DNA from: Pseudoflavonifractor phocaeensis
Lineage (GTDB): Bacteria > Bacillota > Clostridia > Oscillospirales > Oscillospiraceae
Length of the DNA: 55,683 nucleotides
Assembly (NCBI RefSeq): GCF_021531375.1
Contig: NZ_JADYTU010000014.1
Location: 1 to 55,683 of the forward strand
Direction of reading: 5' to 3'
The notes beneath the pieces were generated by a model. The model worked only from the letters and a program-made list of their open reading frames with translations. It did not search any database and was not told where the DNA came from. Below are positions 31,260 through 40,713 of this stretch, piece after piece. Positions within the stretch are counted from its first letter, which is position 1; each line of letters opens with the position of its first letter. Made by a program: the position numbers and the translations under genes.

Positions 31260-33216
31260 TTCCACCCTCTACCGCAAGACCATGGCCCGGTTCTGGCCCC
31301 TGTGGGCCCTGTACGGGGTGGTCTGGCTCTTTGCCGTCCCGCTGAACCTGATGAACGGCTACTTCCAGAGCATCCGCTGGGGCTGGACCGTGTCCGAAGC
31401 CCAGGAACAGCTGCTGGACCAGGCCCTGGATCTGCCCGGCTGCCTGGAGCTGGGGCTGTTCCTGTCCCTGGTCTGCGGAGTTCTGGCGGCCATGGCGGTG
31501 TTTGGCTACCTGTATAACAACCGCGCCGCCTGCACCATCCACGCCCTGCCCGTGCGGCGGGAGGCCCTGTTCTGGTCCAACTACCTGGCGGGGCTCAGCT
31601 TCCTGCTGCTGCCCCAGCTGGCGGCGGCCCTGATGGGTGCGGCGGTGGAGCTGGCGCTGCTGCCCTCCCAGTCCTGGGGCCAGGCCCTGTCCGCCCTGGG
31701 CACCCTGCTGCTGGTCCAGAGTGGCACCGCACTGTTCTTCTTCTCCTTTGCTGCCTTCTGCGCCATGTTTACCGGACACCTTCTGGCGCTGCCCGCCTTT
31801 TACGGCATCCTGAATGGGCTGGTGTTCACCGTCTACTTTCTGATCTCCGCCCTCATGGACCTGTTCTTTTTCGGCTATCCGGGCATGCGGGCGGAAGGCC
31901 CCCTGGTCCGGTATCTGACCCCGGTGTACGCCTTGATGGAGGCCTGTGGGTGGCAGACGGTTTACAGCGACTCCGGGGAGGCGGTGGTCCGCAGTCTGGA
32001 GTCCCCCGGTACTGTGGCGGCCTACGCCGCCGCCGGAGTGGTGCTGGCCGTCCTGGCCCTGCTGGTCTACCAGCGCCGCCATGTGGAATCCGCCGGCGAC
32101 GTGGTGGCCGTCCCCATCGTTCGGCCCATCTTCCGGTACGGGGTGGCGTTCTGTTCCGGACTGTGCTTCGGGGTGGTCACCGCCGCCTTCTTCGATTGGA
32201 CCGAGGCCCTGCCCATGTCCCTGTGCGTCATCCTCTGGACGGTGGTGGGCTGCTTCGCGGCGGAGATGCTGCTGCGCAAGTCCTTCCGGGTGCTGAGATA
32301 CTGGAAGCACGCCCTGGCGGCGGCCCTGGCCATGGCCCTGCTGTGCGCCGCCTTCGCGCTGGATTGGTTCGGCATCGAGGACAAGGTGCCCGACGCCGGA
32401 GAGGTGGCCTCTCTGACCGTCTACACCGATCTGAGCTACCCCTATGACACCGCCCGGAATCATACCGCGCTGGTGACCGACCGGGAGCAGATCCAGCGGT
32501 TCATCGACCTGCACCGGGCCATCCTCCGGGACAAGGACCGGGTGGACCGGGACAGCTATGTCTACCAGCCGGGAGAGGAGTACATCTATATCCGGCTGGA
32601 CTATACACTCAATACCGGCGCTACCCTGGAACGCTACTACTCATCCATTCCCGTTTACCAGTCCGAGCTTGACCAGGAGGGCTCCGTCACCTGGCAGGTC
32701 CAGCGGCTGCTCCAGGACCGGGAGCTGGTGGAGGAGCGCTACGGCTTTGACGATTGCGAGGAGAGCCGTCTGGTGGAGGCCTACCTCACCGACGTGTACC
32801 AGCTTCGCGGCGACGGCGCCCGGGAGGAACAGTCCATCCTCTATCTGAACGGAGCCGCGGGGGAGGACCTCCAGGGCCTGTGGCAGGCCGTCCGGGCCGA
32901 CTTCGACGACGGCACCATCGGGGTGCGCTACCTCTTTGACGACGGGGAACGGCTGGACAACACCTACCGCACCGACCTGACCTTCACGTTTGAAATGACC
33001 AGACGGAACAGTAGGGGACAGACGGTGACCAGTCAGCGGGACATGACCATCACCCTCACCCCCAACGCCCAGCGGACCCTGGCCTGGCTGGAGGAGTTCT
33101 CCGGCCTGGGGGAGAGCTATGAGCTGCGGCCCCATACCGCCTCTGATGAGAATGAGGAGATGTGGGAAACGGTGGCGCCGGAAGAGGCCGTTGAAGGCAT
33201 GACTCAGGATTTTTGA
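31234..33216 (+). CDS. ABC transporter permease with large extracytoplasmic C-terminal domain
   Basis: This membrane protein has about 660 residues. The N-terminal 385 residues contain around eight to ten hydrophobic segments (for example FWPLWALYGVVWLFAVPLNL and CVILWTVVGCFAAEMLL). Residues about 390-660 are soluble and acidic, with many YxxR-like beta-rich segments, probably outside the membrane. ATG 31234 has GGGAGGTGA and overlaps the ATPase gene by 26 bp, so the two are coupled. A role as an ABC-2 type permease is inferred mainly from operon context. The C-terminal domain is not recognised. A strong hairpin follows the gene. Confidence 0.78.
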   Translation: MGSATSFFNSTLYRKTMARFWPLWALYGVVWLFAVPLNLMNGYFQSIRWGWTVSEAQEQLLDQALDLPGCLELGLFLSLVCGVLAAMAVFGYLYNNRAACTIHALPVRREALFWSNYLAGLSFLLLPQLAAALMGAAVELALLPSQSWGQALSALGTLLLVQSGTALFFFSFAAFCAMFTGHLLALPAFYGILNGLVFTVYFLISALMDLFFFGYPGMRAEGPLVRYLTPVYALMEACGWQTVYSDSGEAVVRSLESPGTVAAYAAAGVVLAVLALLVYQRRHVESAGDVVAVPIVRPIFRYGVAFCSGLCFGVVTAAFFDWTEALPMSLCVILWTVVGCFAAEMLLRKSFRVLRYWKHALAAALAMALLCAAFALDWFGIEDKVPDAGEVASLTVYTDLSYPYDTARNHTALVTDREQIQRFIDLHRAILRDKDRVDRDSYVYQPGEEYIYIRLDYTLNTGATLERYYSSIPVYQSELDQEGSVTWQVQRLLQDRELVEERYGFDDCEESRLVEAYLTDVYQLRGDGAREEQSILYLNGAAGEDLQGLWQAVRADFDDGTIGVRYLFDDGERLDNTYRTDLTFTFEMTRRNSRGQTVTSQRDMTITLTPNAQRTLAWLEEFSGLGESYELRPHTASDENEEMWETVAPEEAVEGMTQDF

Positions 33217-33233
33217 TCAGGGAAGAAAATACG

Positions 33234-33271
33234 CACAGGAGACGGCCGCCCGGTGGGCGGCCGTCTCTGTG
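33234..33271 (+). terminator. strong hairpin after the ABC exporter operon
   Basis: 13-bp perfect arms GAGACGGCCGCCC (33239-33251) and GGGCGGCCGTCTC (33255-33267), extended by CACA/TGTG. The following T-tract is weak, but position fits an operon terminator. Confidence 0.7.
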
Positions 33272-33427
33272 AAATAGCAGGCTTCCCAAGAGAGGCTGCT
33301 GTGAAGAAATGCGGGGTGGCCGGCAGGATAAGACGCTTTATTACATAGAAGCAATAATCTTCATTGCATATTTATAATAATACGTCAACCTCAGGCAGAA
33401 ACAGTGCCAGATGCCACAAGAATCTTG

Positions 33428-33456
33428 TTGCTTTTTCATCTGCCCTTCGATATAAT
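33428..33456 (+). promoter_or_regulatory. sigma-A promoter of the thiolase gene
   Basis: -35 TTGCTT (33428-33433), a 17-bp spacer and a consensus -10 TATAAT (33451-33456). The leader is about 60 nt. Confidence 0.85.
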
Positions 33457-33524
33457 TTATCATAAGAGCGGAAGTAAAGGCGTCCCTGTGACGCCAAAAC
33501 CGAATATTTGGAGGTTTAGACACT

Positions 33525-34784
33525 ATGAAGGAAATCTATGTTGTCAACTGCTGCCGTACTGCCATTGGTTCCTTTGGCGGCTCTCTGAAGGATACCCCCG
33601 CCACCGACCTGGGCGCTCTTGTCATCAAGGAAGCCCTGAACCGGGCCGGCGTCAAGCCCGAGCAGGTGGATGAGGTCATGTTTGGCTGCATCCTCACCGC
33701 CGGTCTGGGCCAGAACCCCGCCCGCCAGGCCGCCCTGAAGGCCGGCGTGCCCACCTCTGTCCCCGCCTACACCGTGGGCATGGTCTGCGGCTCCGGCATG
33801 AAGTCCGTCATCGAGGCCGGCCGCTGCATCGCCTCCGGCGACGCCGACATCATCGTGGCCGGCGGCATGGAGAACATGTCCGCCGCCCCCTACGCCCTGC
33901 CTGCCGAGCGCTGGGGCGCCCGCATGGGCGACAAGAAGGTCGTGGATACCATGATCAAGGACGGCCTGTGGGACGCCTTTAACAACTACCACATGGGCAC
34001 CACCGCCGAGAACATCTGCGACATCTGGGGCATCACCCGCCAGGAGCTGGACGAGTTCGCCGCCTCCTCCCAGAACAAGGCTGAGGCCGCCATCAGCTCC
34101 GGCCGCTTCAACGACGAGATCGTCCCCGTGATGGTCAAGAAGAAGAAGGAAATGGTGGAGTTCAAGGTGGACGAGTTCGCCCGCGCCGGCGTCACCGCCG
34201 AGGGCATCTCCAAGCTGAAGGGCGCCTTCCCCGTGGGTCCCGAGGGCGTTGAGGACCAGGTGGTCCACACCTTTGAGGTCACCAAGGTCCATGAGGCCGA
34301 TACCCGCAAGCACGAGCAGCGCGTCACTGCCGCCAACGCCTCCGGCATCAACGACGGCGCCGCCGCCATCATCCTGGCCTCCAAGGAAGCCGTTGAGAAG
34401 TACGGCCTGAAGCCCATGGCCAAGCTGGTCTCCTGGGGCCAGGGCGGCGTGGATCCCAAGATCATGGGCGTGGGCCCCGTGCCCGCTTCCCGTCAGGCCA
34501 TGACCAAGGCCGGTCTGACCATCGAGGACATGGATCTGGTCGAGGCCAACGAGGCCTTTGCCGCCCAGTCCATCGCCGTGGCCCGCGAGCTGAACTTTGA
34601 CATGAGCAAGGTCAACGTCAACGGCGGCGCCATCGCTCTGGGCCACCCCGTCGGCGCTTCCGGCGCCCGCATCATCGTCACCCTGCTCCACGAGCTGCAG
34701 AAGCGTGACGACGCCAAGAAGGGTCTGGCTACCCTGTGCATCGGCGGCGGCATGGGCGTTGCCACCATCTTTGAGAAGTGCTGA
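33525..34784 (+). CDS. Acetyl-CoA C-acetyltransferase (thiolase)
   Basis: This enzyme condenses two acetyl-CoA to acetoacetyl-CoA, the first step of the clostridial butyrate pathway, or cleaves it in reverse. The 419 residues contain the catalytic Cys88 (MVCGSGMKS), His374 ([17 protein letters not shown]) and Cys405 (LCIGGGMG). [19 protein letters not shown] is the usual fourth motif. It is about 27 residues longer than typical enzymes (about 392) because of a charged insertion around 236-264, between KLKGAF and [15 protein letters not shown] 33525 has TTTGGAGG. Very strong codon bias, its own promoter and terminator suggest high expression. No other butyrate-pathway gene is nearby. Confidence 0.94.
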   Translation: MKEIYVVNCCRTAIGSFGGSLKDTPATDLGALVIKEALNRAGVKPEQVDEVMFGCILTAGLGQNPARQAALKAGVPTSVPAYTVGMVCGSGMKSVIEAGRCIASGDADIIVAGGMENMSAAPYALPAERWGARMGDKKVVDTMIKDGLWDAFNNYHMGTTAENICDIWGITRQELDEFAASSQNKAEAAISSGRFNDEIVPVMVKKKKEMVEFKVDEFARAGVTAEGISKLKGAFPVGPEGVEDQVVHTFEVTKVHEADTRKHEQRVTAANASGINDGAAAIILASKEAVEKYGLKPMAKLVSWGQGGVDPKIMGVGPVPASRQAMTKAGLTIEDMDLVEANEAFAAQSIAVARELNFDMSKVNVNGGAIALGHPVGASGARIIVTLLHELQKRDDAKKGLATLCIGGGMGVATIFEKC

Positions 34785-34849
34785 GTACATCCCGGCATCA
34801 ACAGTGATTCTGGAAGGCTCACATAGAATAGCATAGAACAACAGAGAGA

Positions 34850-34889
34850 GCCCCCGCGGCGTGGCAGCCGCGGGGGCCCTTTGTCTTTA
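34850..34889 (+). terminator. intrinsic terminator of the thiolase gene
   Basis: Perfect 11-bp arms GCCCCCGCGGC (34850-34860) and GCCGCGGGGGC (34867-34877), then CCTTTGTCTTT. Confidence 0.9.
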
Positions 34890-35032
34890 CACAGGGCTTT
34901 CTGGGATATCAAGACCACACCAACACCGCAGAGACAGCCCTCTGCGGCTGCCCGCCGCGGAAGGAGCCGTCCTCCCCGCAGAGTGTCAAAGAGAGGAACG
35001 GCGTGCTTTTGAAACTTTAACACAATATTCAA

Positions 35033-35061
35033 TTTCATCTTGGCCGCGGTTGTGATATGAT
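35033..35061 (+). promoter_or_regulatory. candidate extended -10 promoter of the proline genes
   Basis: -10 TATGAT (35056-35061) preceded by TGA (extended -10), with a weak -35 TTTCAT (35033-35038) at 17 bp. Confidence 0.55.
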
Positions 35062-35111
35062 AAAGAAAATAAAAGGCGGCCCTCGGGACCGCATCCTCAG
35101 GAGGCATGAAC

Positions 35112-35924
35112 ATGTATCAGTCCATCGGCTTTATCGGCACCGGCAGCATGGGCTCCGCCCTGGCCCGGGCAGCCGACAAGGGAGCGGCGGAGAGCGCCGT
35201 TTTGTACCTGTCCAACCGGACCCCCGCCAAGGCGGAGAAGCTGGCCGGGGAGCTGACCCGGGCCCGGACCGCTACCAACGGAGAGATCGCCCAAGGCTGC
35301 GATCTGATCTTCCTGGGGGTGAAGCCCCAGATGATGGCCGGGGTCTTGGCGGAGCTTTCCCCCATCCTGGCCGGCCGGACCGGCCGCTTCGTGCTGGCCA
35401 CCATGGCCGCCGGCCTGTCCTGCGCCCGCATCCGGGAGCTGGCGGGGCTGGACTGCCCCGTCATTCGGCTGATGCCCAACACCCCCGCCGCCATTGGGGC
35501 AGGCGTGGTGCAGTACTGCGGCCTGGGGGCGGCCCGGGAGGAGCTGGAGGCGTTTGCCGCCCTGCTTGCCCCCGCCGGTCTGGTGGACCCGGTGCCCGAG
35601 GAGCTGATCGACGCGGCCTCCGCTGTCTCCGGCTGCGGTCCGGCCTATGCCTATCTGTTTATTGAGGCTCTGGCCGACGGGGGAGTGGCCTGCGGACTGC
35701 CCCGGGACAAGGCGCTGGCCTACGCCGCCCAGATGGTGGCCGGCTCCGCGCGCATGGTGCTGGAGAGCGGCAGACACCCCGGAGCGCTGAAGGACGCGGT
35801 GTGCTCCCCCGGTGGCACCACCATCCAGGGGGTGCGCGCCCTGGAGGAGGGGGGCTTCCGGGCCGCCGCCATGGACGCGGTCATTGCCGCCTACGAAAAG
35901 ACCCGGGCGCTGGCCGGGAAATGA
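35112..35924 (+). CDS. proC: Pyrroline-5-carboxylate reductase
   Basis: ProC reduces 1-pyrroline-5-carboxylate to proline with NAD(P)H, the last step of proline synthesis. The 270 residues start with the Rossmann motif [16 protein letters not shown] and contain FLGVKPQMM and [15 protein letters not shown]. The C-terminal dimer/active-site segment [18 protein letters not shown] and the signature [20 protein letters not shown] follow. ATG 35112 is 7 bp after AGGAGG; the ATG at 35106 would be only 1 bp away. It is followed by proB and proA, so the whole pathway is encoded together. Confidence 0.95.
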   Translation: MYQSIGFIGTGSMGSALARAADKGAAESAVLYLSNRTPAKAEKLAGELTRARTATNGEIAQGCDLIFLGVKPQMMAGVLAELSPILAGRTGRFVLATMAAGLSCARIRELAGLDCPVIRLMPNTPAAIGAGVVQYCGLGAAREELEAFAALLAPAGLVDPVPEELIDAASAVSGCGPAYAYLFIEALADGGVACGLPRDKALAYAAQMVAGSARMVLESGRHPGALKDAVCSPGGTTIQGVRALEEGGFRAAAMDAVIAAYEKTRALAGK

Positions 35925-36011
35925 GCCGGACGTCATACGGGATGCGCCGGGAGCTTCCAACCGCCCGCTCCCGCGTGTTCACCCATGACTGTCCTGAAAG
36001 GAGTTCAACAT

Positions 36012-36797
36012 ATGCGTATCGTCGTCAAGGTCGGCACCTCCACCCTGGCCCACCCCACCGGGCGGCTGAACATCCGCCATGTGGAGGAGCTGGTCAAGGT
36101 GCTCTCCGACTTGAAAAACGCGGGCCACGAGATGATTCTGGTGTCCTCGGGCGCCATCGGCATGGGGGTGGGCAAGCTGAACCTGCCCGGCCGTCCCGCC
36201 GACATGCCCACCAAGCAGGCCGCCGCCGCCGTGGGCCAGTGCGAGCTGATGTACACCTATGACCGGCTGTTTGCCCAGTACAACCACACCGTGGCCCAGA
36301 TCCTCCTGACCGGGGAGGACGTGGACCATGAGGACCGGCGGCACAACTTTGAAAACACCATGTTCCGACTGCTGGAGCTGGGGGCCCTGCCCGTCATCAA
36401 CGAGAACGACACCGTGGCCACCGCCGAGATCAAGGTGGGGGACAACGACACCCTGGGCGCCATCGTGGCCTGCTCGGTAGGGGCCGACCTGCTGGTGCTG
36501 CTCAGCGACATCGAGGGATTGTATACCGCCGATCCCCGAAAGGACCCGGGCGCCAAATTGCTCCCCGTGGTGGAGGCGGTCACCCCCGCAATCGAGGCGC
36601 TGGCCGGCGGCAAGGGCAGCGAGCTGGCCACCGGAGGGATGGCCACCAAGCTCCGGGCCGCCAAAATGGTCACGGACCGGGGCTGCGACATGGTCATCAC
36701 CAACGGCGAACACCCCGAATGCCTCTATGACATTGTGGAGGGCAAGGCGGTAGGCACCCGTTTTTTGGGTAAGAAAGCGTCCGACGGCGCATTTTAA
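36012..36797 (+). CDS. proB: Glutamate 5-kinase
   Basis: ProB phosphorylates glutamate to gamma-glutamyl phosphate and is the feedback-controlled first step of proline synthesis. The 261 residues form only the amino-acid-kinase domain. [14 protein letters not shown] is the N-terminal nucleotide loop, followed by [34 protein letters not shown] and [12 protein letters not shown] [14 protein letters not shown]. The C-terminal PUA domain of the E. coli enzyme (367 residues) is absent, as in several Firmicutes. ATG 36012 has AAAGGAG. proA starts within about 20 bp. Confidence 0.95.
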   Translation: MRIVVKVGTSTLAHPTGRLNIRHVEELVKVLSDLKNAGHEMILVSSGAIGMGVGKLNLPGRPADMPTKQAAAAVGQCELMYTYDRLFAQYNHTVAQILLTGEDVDHEDRRHNFENTMFRLLELGALPVINENDTVATAEIKVGDNDTLGAIVACSVGADLLVLLSDIEGLYTADPRKDPGAKLLPVVEAVTPAIEALAGGKGSELATGGMATKLRAAKMVTDRGCDMVITNGEHPECLYDIVEGKAVGTRFLGKKASDGAF

Positions 36798-36816
36798 GGA
36801 AATGAGGCTGGAAGCT

Positions 36817-38073
36817 ATGACAACGATGGAACTGCTGCAAAGGGCCAAAGGCGCCAAAGCCGCCATGGCTCTGGCAGATAGCGTGACCAAAAACAAGGCC
36901 CTGCTGGCCATGGCGGACGCTCTGGAGCGCCACTCGGCCCAGATCCTGGCTGCCAATGCCCTGGATCTGGAGGCGGCCCGGGGGACCGTCTCCGACGTGA
37001 TGCTGGACCGGCTGGCCCTCAGCGGGAGCCGCATCGCCGGCATGGCCGGGGGCGTCCGGGAGGTGGCCGCCCTGCCCGACCCGGTGGGCGAGGTCCGGGA
37101 ACGGGTGGAGCGGCCCAACGGTCTGGTCATCGAGCGGACCGCCGTGCCCATGGGGGTCATCGCCATCATCTACGAGAGCCGCCCCAACGTCACCTCCGAC
37201 GCCGCCGCCCTGGCGCTGAAGGCGGGGAGCGCCTGCGTGCTGCGCTGCGGCAAGGAGGCCCACCGCTCCGCCGCCGCCATCGTGGCCGCCCTGCGGGAGG
37301 GGCTGTCCGCCGCCGGACTGCCCCAGGACGCCCTGGGGCTGGTGGAGGACATCACCCGGGCCTCCGCCAATGAGCTGATGTGCGCCCGGGGCTATGTGGA
37401 TCTGCTCATCCCCCGAGGGGGAGCGGGGCTCATCCGGGCCTGCGTGGACAACGCCACCGTTCCCGTCCTGGAGACGGGTACCGGCATCTGCCACATCTAT
37501 GTGGACAAAGAGGCCGACCAGGCCATGGCGCTGGACATTCTGGAGAACGCCAAATGCTCCCGGCCCAGCGTGTGCAACGCCGCCGAGGTCTGTCTGGTCC
37601 ATGAGGCCATCGCCGGGGAGTTTTTGCCCAAGTTCAGGCAGCGTATGGTGGACGACCGCCGGGAAAAGGGCCTGCCTCCGGTGGAGCTGCGTCTGGACGG
37701 GAAGGCCGCCGCCGTGATCGACGGCGTTCCCGCCGGGGAGCGGGACTTTGACACCGAGTTTTTGAATTATATCATGGCCGTTGGCGTGGTGCGGGACGTG
37801 GACGAGGCCATGGCCCACATCGCCGCCCACTCCACCGGCCACTCCGAGGCCATCGTCACCGCCGACGAAGGGGCGGCCAAGCGGTTCCTGGCGGGGGTGG
37901 ACTCCGCCGCCGTCTACTGGAACGCCTCCACCCGGTTCACCGACGGAGGGGAGTTCAGTCTGGGTTGCGAGATGGGCATCTCCACCCAGAAGCTCCACGC
38001 CCGGGGCCCCCTGGGCCTCCGGGAGCTGTGTACCTTCAAGTATGTCATCCGGGGCGGGGGCCAGATCCGGTAA
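36817..38073 (+). CDS. proA: Glutamate-5-semialdehyde dehydrogenase
   Basis: ProA reduces gamma-glutamyl phosphate to glutamate-5-semialdehyde with NADPH. The 418 residues are normal length. Family segments are [53 protein letters not shown] and the catalytic Cys in [34 protein letters not shown] is near the C-terminus. The start is taken as ATG 36817 (GAGG 9 bp upstream); ATG 36802 is possible but its AAGGA is too close. It ends the proCBA cluster. Confidence 0.95.
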   Translation: MTTMELLQRAKGAKAAMALADSVTKNKALLAMADALERHSAQILAANALDLEAARGTVSDVMLDRLALSGSRIAGMAGGVREVAALPDPVGEVRERVERPNGLVIERTAVPMGVIAIIYESRPNVTSDAAALALKAGSACVLRCGKEAHRSAAAIVAALREGLSAAGLPQDALGLVEDITRASANELMCARGYVDLLIPRGGAGLIRACVDNATVPVLETGTGICHIYVDKEADQAMALDILENAKCSRPSVCNAAEVCLVHEAIAGEFLPKFRQRMVDDRREKGLPPVELRLDGKAAAVIDGVPAGERDFDTEFLNYIMAVGVVRDVDEAMAHIAAHSTGHSEAIVTADEGAAKRFLAGVDSAAVYWNASTRFTDGGEFSLGCEMGISTQKLHARGPLGLRELCTFKYVIRGGGQIR

Positions 38074-38088
38074 GGGAAAATGTTCCGG

Positions 38089-38117
38089 GTGACAGCGGAG
38101 AGCCGGTGCGCTATGAT
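38089..38117 (+). promoter_or_regulatory. sigma-A promoter of the HD-domain gene
   Basis: -35 GTGACA (38089-38094), a 17-bp spacer and -10 TATGAT (38112-38117), each one mismatch from consensus, just behind proA. Confidence 0.78.
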
Positions 38118-38232
38118 GAAGGTGAGGCGCACGCCGTCCTCTCTCCGGCGCCGGGAATATGTAAGGACACACTTTAGTGGGGCGCGGCCCGCGGGGCCCT
38201 CTCACACCCGTTTCCAGAAAGGACTGATTCCA

Positions 38233-38727
38233 ATGAATCGTTTTATGCGTGAATTTGTCGAGACCACCGGGGAGCTGCTGGGGTCCGACCAGGTGCGTAT
38301 GATGGGCCGGTGGAAGCACCACGGACCGATCACCACCCTGGACCACTCCCTCTTTGTGGCCTATCTGTCCTTCCGGGCGGCCCGGGCCCTGGGTCTGGAC
38401 GAGACCGCCGCCGCCCGGGGCGGGCTGCTCCACGACCTGTATTTATACGACTCCAAGGACAAGTCCGCCCACCCCGGCTGGCAGTGCTTCGACCATCCCC
38501 GGGCCGCCGCCCGGAACGCCGAGGCGCTGACCCGCCTGTCCTCAAAGGAGCGCAACATCATCCTGTCCCACATGTGGCCCCTGGGCGGCCAGCTGCCCCG
38601 GTCCCCCGAGGCCTTGCTGGTGGATCTGGTGGACACCTTCTGCGCCGGGCTGGAGGTGTTCCGCATCTATCACCCTTCCCGGCTGCGGGAAAAGCTGGGG
38701 GTTCGTCCCCTGATTCCCGCCGGCTGA
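38233..38727 (+). CDS. HD-domain protein (predicted metal-dependent phosphohydrolase)
   Basis: This is a small cytoplasmic protein of 164 residues. The HD signature is spread over LDHSLFVAYLSFRAARALGL (H38) and AAARGGLLHDLYLYD (H67, D68). Later SHMWPLGGQLPRSPEALLVD and DLVDTFCAGLEVF supply the usual C-terminal His/Asp. HD proteins hydrolyse phosphate esters or nucleotides; the substrate is not known. ATG 38233 has GAAAGGA and fits a separate promoter upstream; earlier in-frame codons give a low-complexity, unlikely N-terminus. It is followed by a terminator, so it is monocistronic. Confidence 0.85.
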   Translation: MNRFMREFVETTGELLGSDQVRMMGRWKHHGPITTLDHSLFVAYLSFRAARALGLDETAAARGGLLHDLYLYDSKDKSAHPGWQCFDHPRAAARNAEALTRLSSKERNIILSHMWPLGGQLPRSPEALLVDLVDTFCAGLEVFRIYHPSRLREKLGVRPLIPAG

Positions 38728-38776
38728 GGGCAAAAAGCGGCACTCCTCTCCGAGACGGCGGAGAGGAGTTTTGCCC
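38728..38776. terminator. bidirectional intrinsic terminator
   Basis: Arms ACTCCTCTCCG (38742-38752) and CGGAGAGGAGT (38759-38769), extended by GGGCAAAA (38728-38735) and TTTTGCCC (38769-38776). Confidence 0.88.
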
Positions 38777-38833
38777 TGTTGAGCGATATTGTGAAGAAAT
38801 TGCGGTTTCTGGCCCAATTCAAAAAAATTCCCC

Positions 38834-38870
38834 TTGCCATGGCTGAAATTCCCTGATATTATGCTATAAT
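38834..38870 (+). promoter_or_regulatory. sigma-A promoter(s) of the glmU-like/prs operon
   Basis: TTGCCA (38834-38839), a 17-bp spacer and TATTAT (38857-38862). A consensus TATAAT follows at 38865-38870 and may act as an alternative -10. Confidence 0.7.
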
Positions 38871-38931
38871 GTCAAATGGAAAGAAATGACGGTTTTCCGT
38901 CATTCGATTGCGATAGGAGGACAAGATCGTT

Positions 38932-39615
38932 ATGAAGGATCACTCCGAGGCCCTGGCGGCCAAGCGGCAGGCCCTGCTGGCGGCCGGTGTGGAGATGATG
39001 GACCCCGCCGCTGTCTATGTGGAGGACACGGTGACCGTGGGGGCGGGCACGCTGCTGCTGCCCGGCACCATTCTGCGGGGGGACACCGTGGTGGGCCCCA
39101 ACTGCCAGATCGGGCCCAATGTGATGCTGACCGGCTGCACCGTGGGGGAGGGGACCACCATCAACGCCTCCCAGTGCGAGGAGAGCCAGATCGGCCCCAA
39201 CTGCCAGATCGGCCCCTACACCCACATCCGGCCCCACTGCGTGGTAGGGGAGGGCTCCAAGATCGGGGCCTTTGTCCAGCTGAAGAACTGCAACCTGGGC
39301 GTGGGCACTAAGATGGCCCACCTGACCTATGTGGGCGACAGCGATGTGGGCGACAACTGCAACTTCGGCTGCGGCACCGTCACCTGCAACTACGACGGCT
39401 TCCAGAAACACCGCACCACCATCGGCAGCAACGTGTTCGTGGGCTGCAACACCAACTTTGTGCCTCCCGTGACTGTGGGGGACGGGGCCTTTATCGCCGC
39501 CGCCACCACCGTGACTGAGGACATCCCCGGCGACGCCATGGTCATCGGCCGGGCCCGGCAGCAGGTCAAGGAGGGCTGGGCCGCCGCCAACCGGGAAAAG
39601 AAAGGGAAAAAGTGA
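38932..39615 (+). CDS. Free-standing GlmU-like left-handed beta-helix acetyltransferase
   Basis: These 227 residues match only the C-terminal half of GlmU, which acetylates glucosamine-1-phosphate in UDP-GlcNAc synthesis. Hexapeptide repeats fill residues about 33-205. GlmU-specific motifs are present: AHLTYVGDSDVGDN (catalytic His) and CGTVTCNYDGFQKHRTTIG (Asn-Tyr-Asp-Gly), then AAATTVTEDIPGDAMVIGRA. The N-terminal pyrophosphorylase domain is missing, and nothing upstream encodes it, so uridylyltransfer must come from another gene. ATG 38932 has AGGAGGACAA. Its place before prs and pth is the glmU locus of Bacillus. ORF and fold are certain; substrate follows from motif and synteny. Confidence 0.88.
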   Translation: MKDHSEALAAKRQALLAAGVEMMDPAAVYVEDTVTVGAGTLLLPGTILRGDTVVGPNCQIGPNVMLTGCTVGEGTTINASQCEESQIGPNCQIGPYTHIRPHCVVGEGSKIGAFVQLKNCNLGVGTKMAHLTYVGDSDVGDNCNFGCGTVTCNYDGFQKHRTTIGSNVFVGCNTNFVPPVTVGDGAFIAAATTVTEDIPGDAMVIGRARQQVKEGWAAANREKKGKK

Positions 39616-39726
39616 GCCGACCCGCTCACACCAAGCATTGACCCCCTGCGAAGAGACAGAAAAGGAAAACGGGTGCCCCCGGCGGGACAGGGCCGGCGCG
39701 CACACCAAATTATGGGAGGAAACAAC

Positions 39727-40713
39727 ATGATCGCACATGGGAAGGACATCAAGGTTTTTACCGGCAATTCCAATCCCCAGCTGGCCAAGGATATCTGCAA
39801 GGAACTGGGTATCCCTCTGGGCACCTCTGAAGTAGGCGCATTTTCTGACGGAGAGAACTTTGCTTCTTTCTATGAGACCGTCCGCGGCTCTGATGTGTTT
39901 GTGGTCCAGTCCACCTGCGCTTTTGTGGACAAGGACGGCAAGCAGCATTCCGTCAACGACGCGCTGATGGAGCTGCTCATCATGATCGACGCCCTGAAGC
40001 GGGCCTCCGCCGGTCGGATCACCGCTGTGATCCCCTACTTCGGCTATGCCCGCCAGGACCGCAAGACCAAGCCCCGCGACCCCATCTCCGCCAAGCTGGT
40101 GGCCGATCTGATTACTGAGGCCGGCGCCGACCGGGTGCTGACCATGGACCTCCACGCCAACCAGATCCAGGGCTTCTTCGACATCCCTGTGGATAACCTG
40201 CTGGGTTCTCCCATCTTTGTGGACCATTTCATCCGCAAGTTCGCCGCCGTCCACGCCGATACCATGGTGGTGTCTCCCGACGTGGGCTCCGTGGCCCGCG
40301 CCCGCGCCTTCGCCCAGAAGCTGGATATGCCCATGGCCATTGTGGACAAGCGCCGCCAGAAGGCCAATTCCTCCGAGGTCATGAACATCATCGGCGACGT
40401 GAAGGATAAGCACGTCATCCTCCTGGACGACATGGTGGACACCGGTGGCTCCCTGTGCCACGCCGCCAAGGCGCTGGTGGAGCTGGGCGGCGCCAAGGAC
40501 GTCACCGCCTGCGCCTCCCACGGCGTGCTGTCCGGCCCCGCCATCCAGCGCATCGCCGACAGCGTTCTGGACGAGGTCATCTTCCTGAACACCATCCCCA
40601 GCAAGCCCGGTGCCGACTGCCCCAAGATCAAGTATATCTCCGTGGCCCACATGTTCGCCGAGGCCATCAGCCACATCTATATGGAGACCTCCGTGTCCCC
40701 GCTGTTTCTCTGA
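39727..40713 (+). CDS. prs: Ribose-phosphate pyrophosphokinase (PRPP synthetase)
   Basis: Prs makes PRPP from ribose-5-phosphate and ATP, the precursor for purines, pyrimidines, His, Trp and the substrate of Xpt. The 328 residues contain KVFTGNSNPQLAKDI, YFGYARQDRKTKPRDPISAK, the metal/ATP segment DLHANQIQGFFDIPVDNL, VVSPDVGSVARARAFA and the PRPP loop HVILLDDMVDTGGSL. It is slightly longer than the 315-317 typical because of an insertion AFVDKDGKQH after VVQSTC. ATG 39727 has GGGAGGAAA. The first in-frame ATG upstream lacks a site. Confidence 0.95.
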   Translation: MIAHGKDIKVFTGNSNPQLAKDICKELGIPLGTSEVGAFSDGENFASFYETVRGSDVFVVQSTCAFVDKDGKQHSVNDALMELLIMIDALKRASAGRITAVIPYFGYARQDRKTKPRDPISAKLVADLITEAGADRVLTMDLHANQIQGFFDIPVDNLLGSPIFVDHFIRKFAAVHADTMVVSPDVGSVARARAFAQKLDMPMAIVDKRRQKANSSEVMNIIGDVKDKHVILLDDMVDTGGSLCHAAKALVELGGAKDVTACASHGVLSGPAIQRIADSVLDEVIFLNTIPSKPGADCPKIKYISVAHMFAEAISHIYMETSVSPLFL

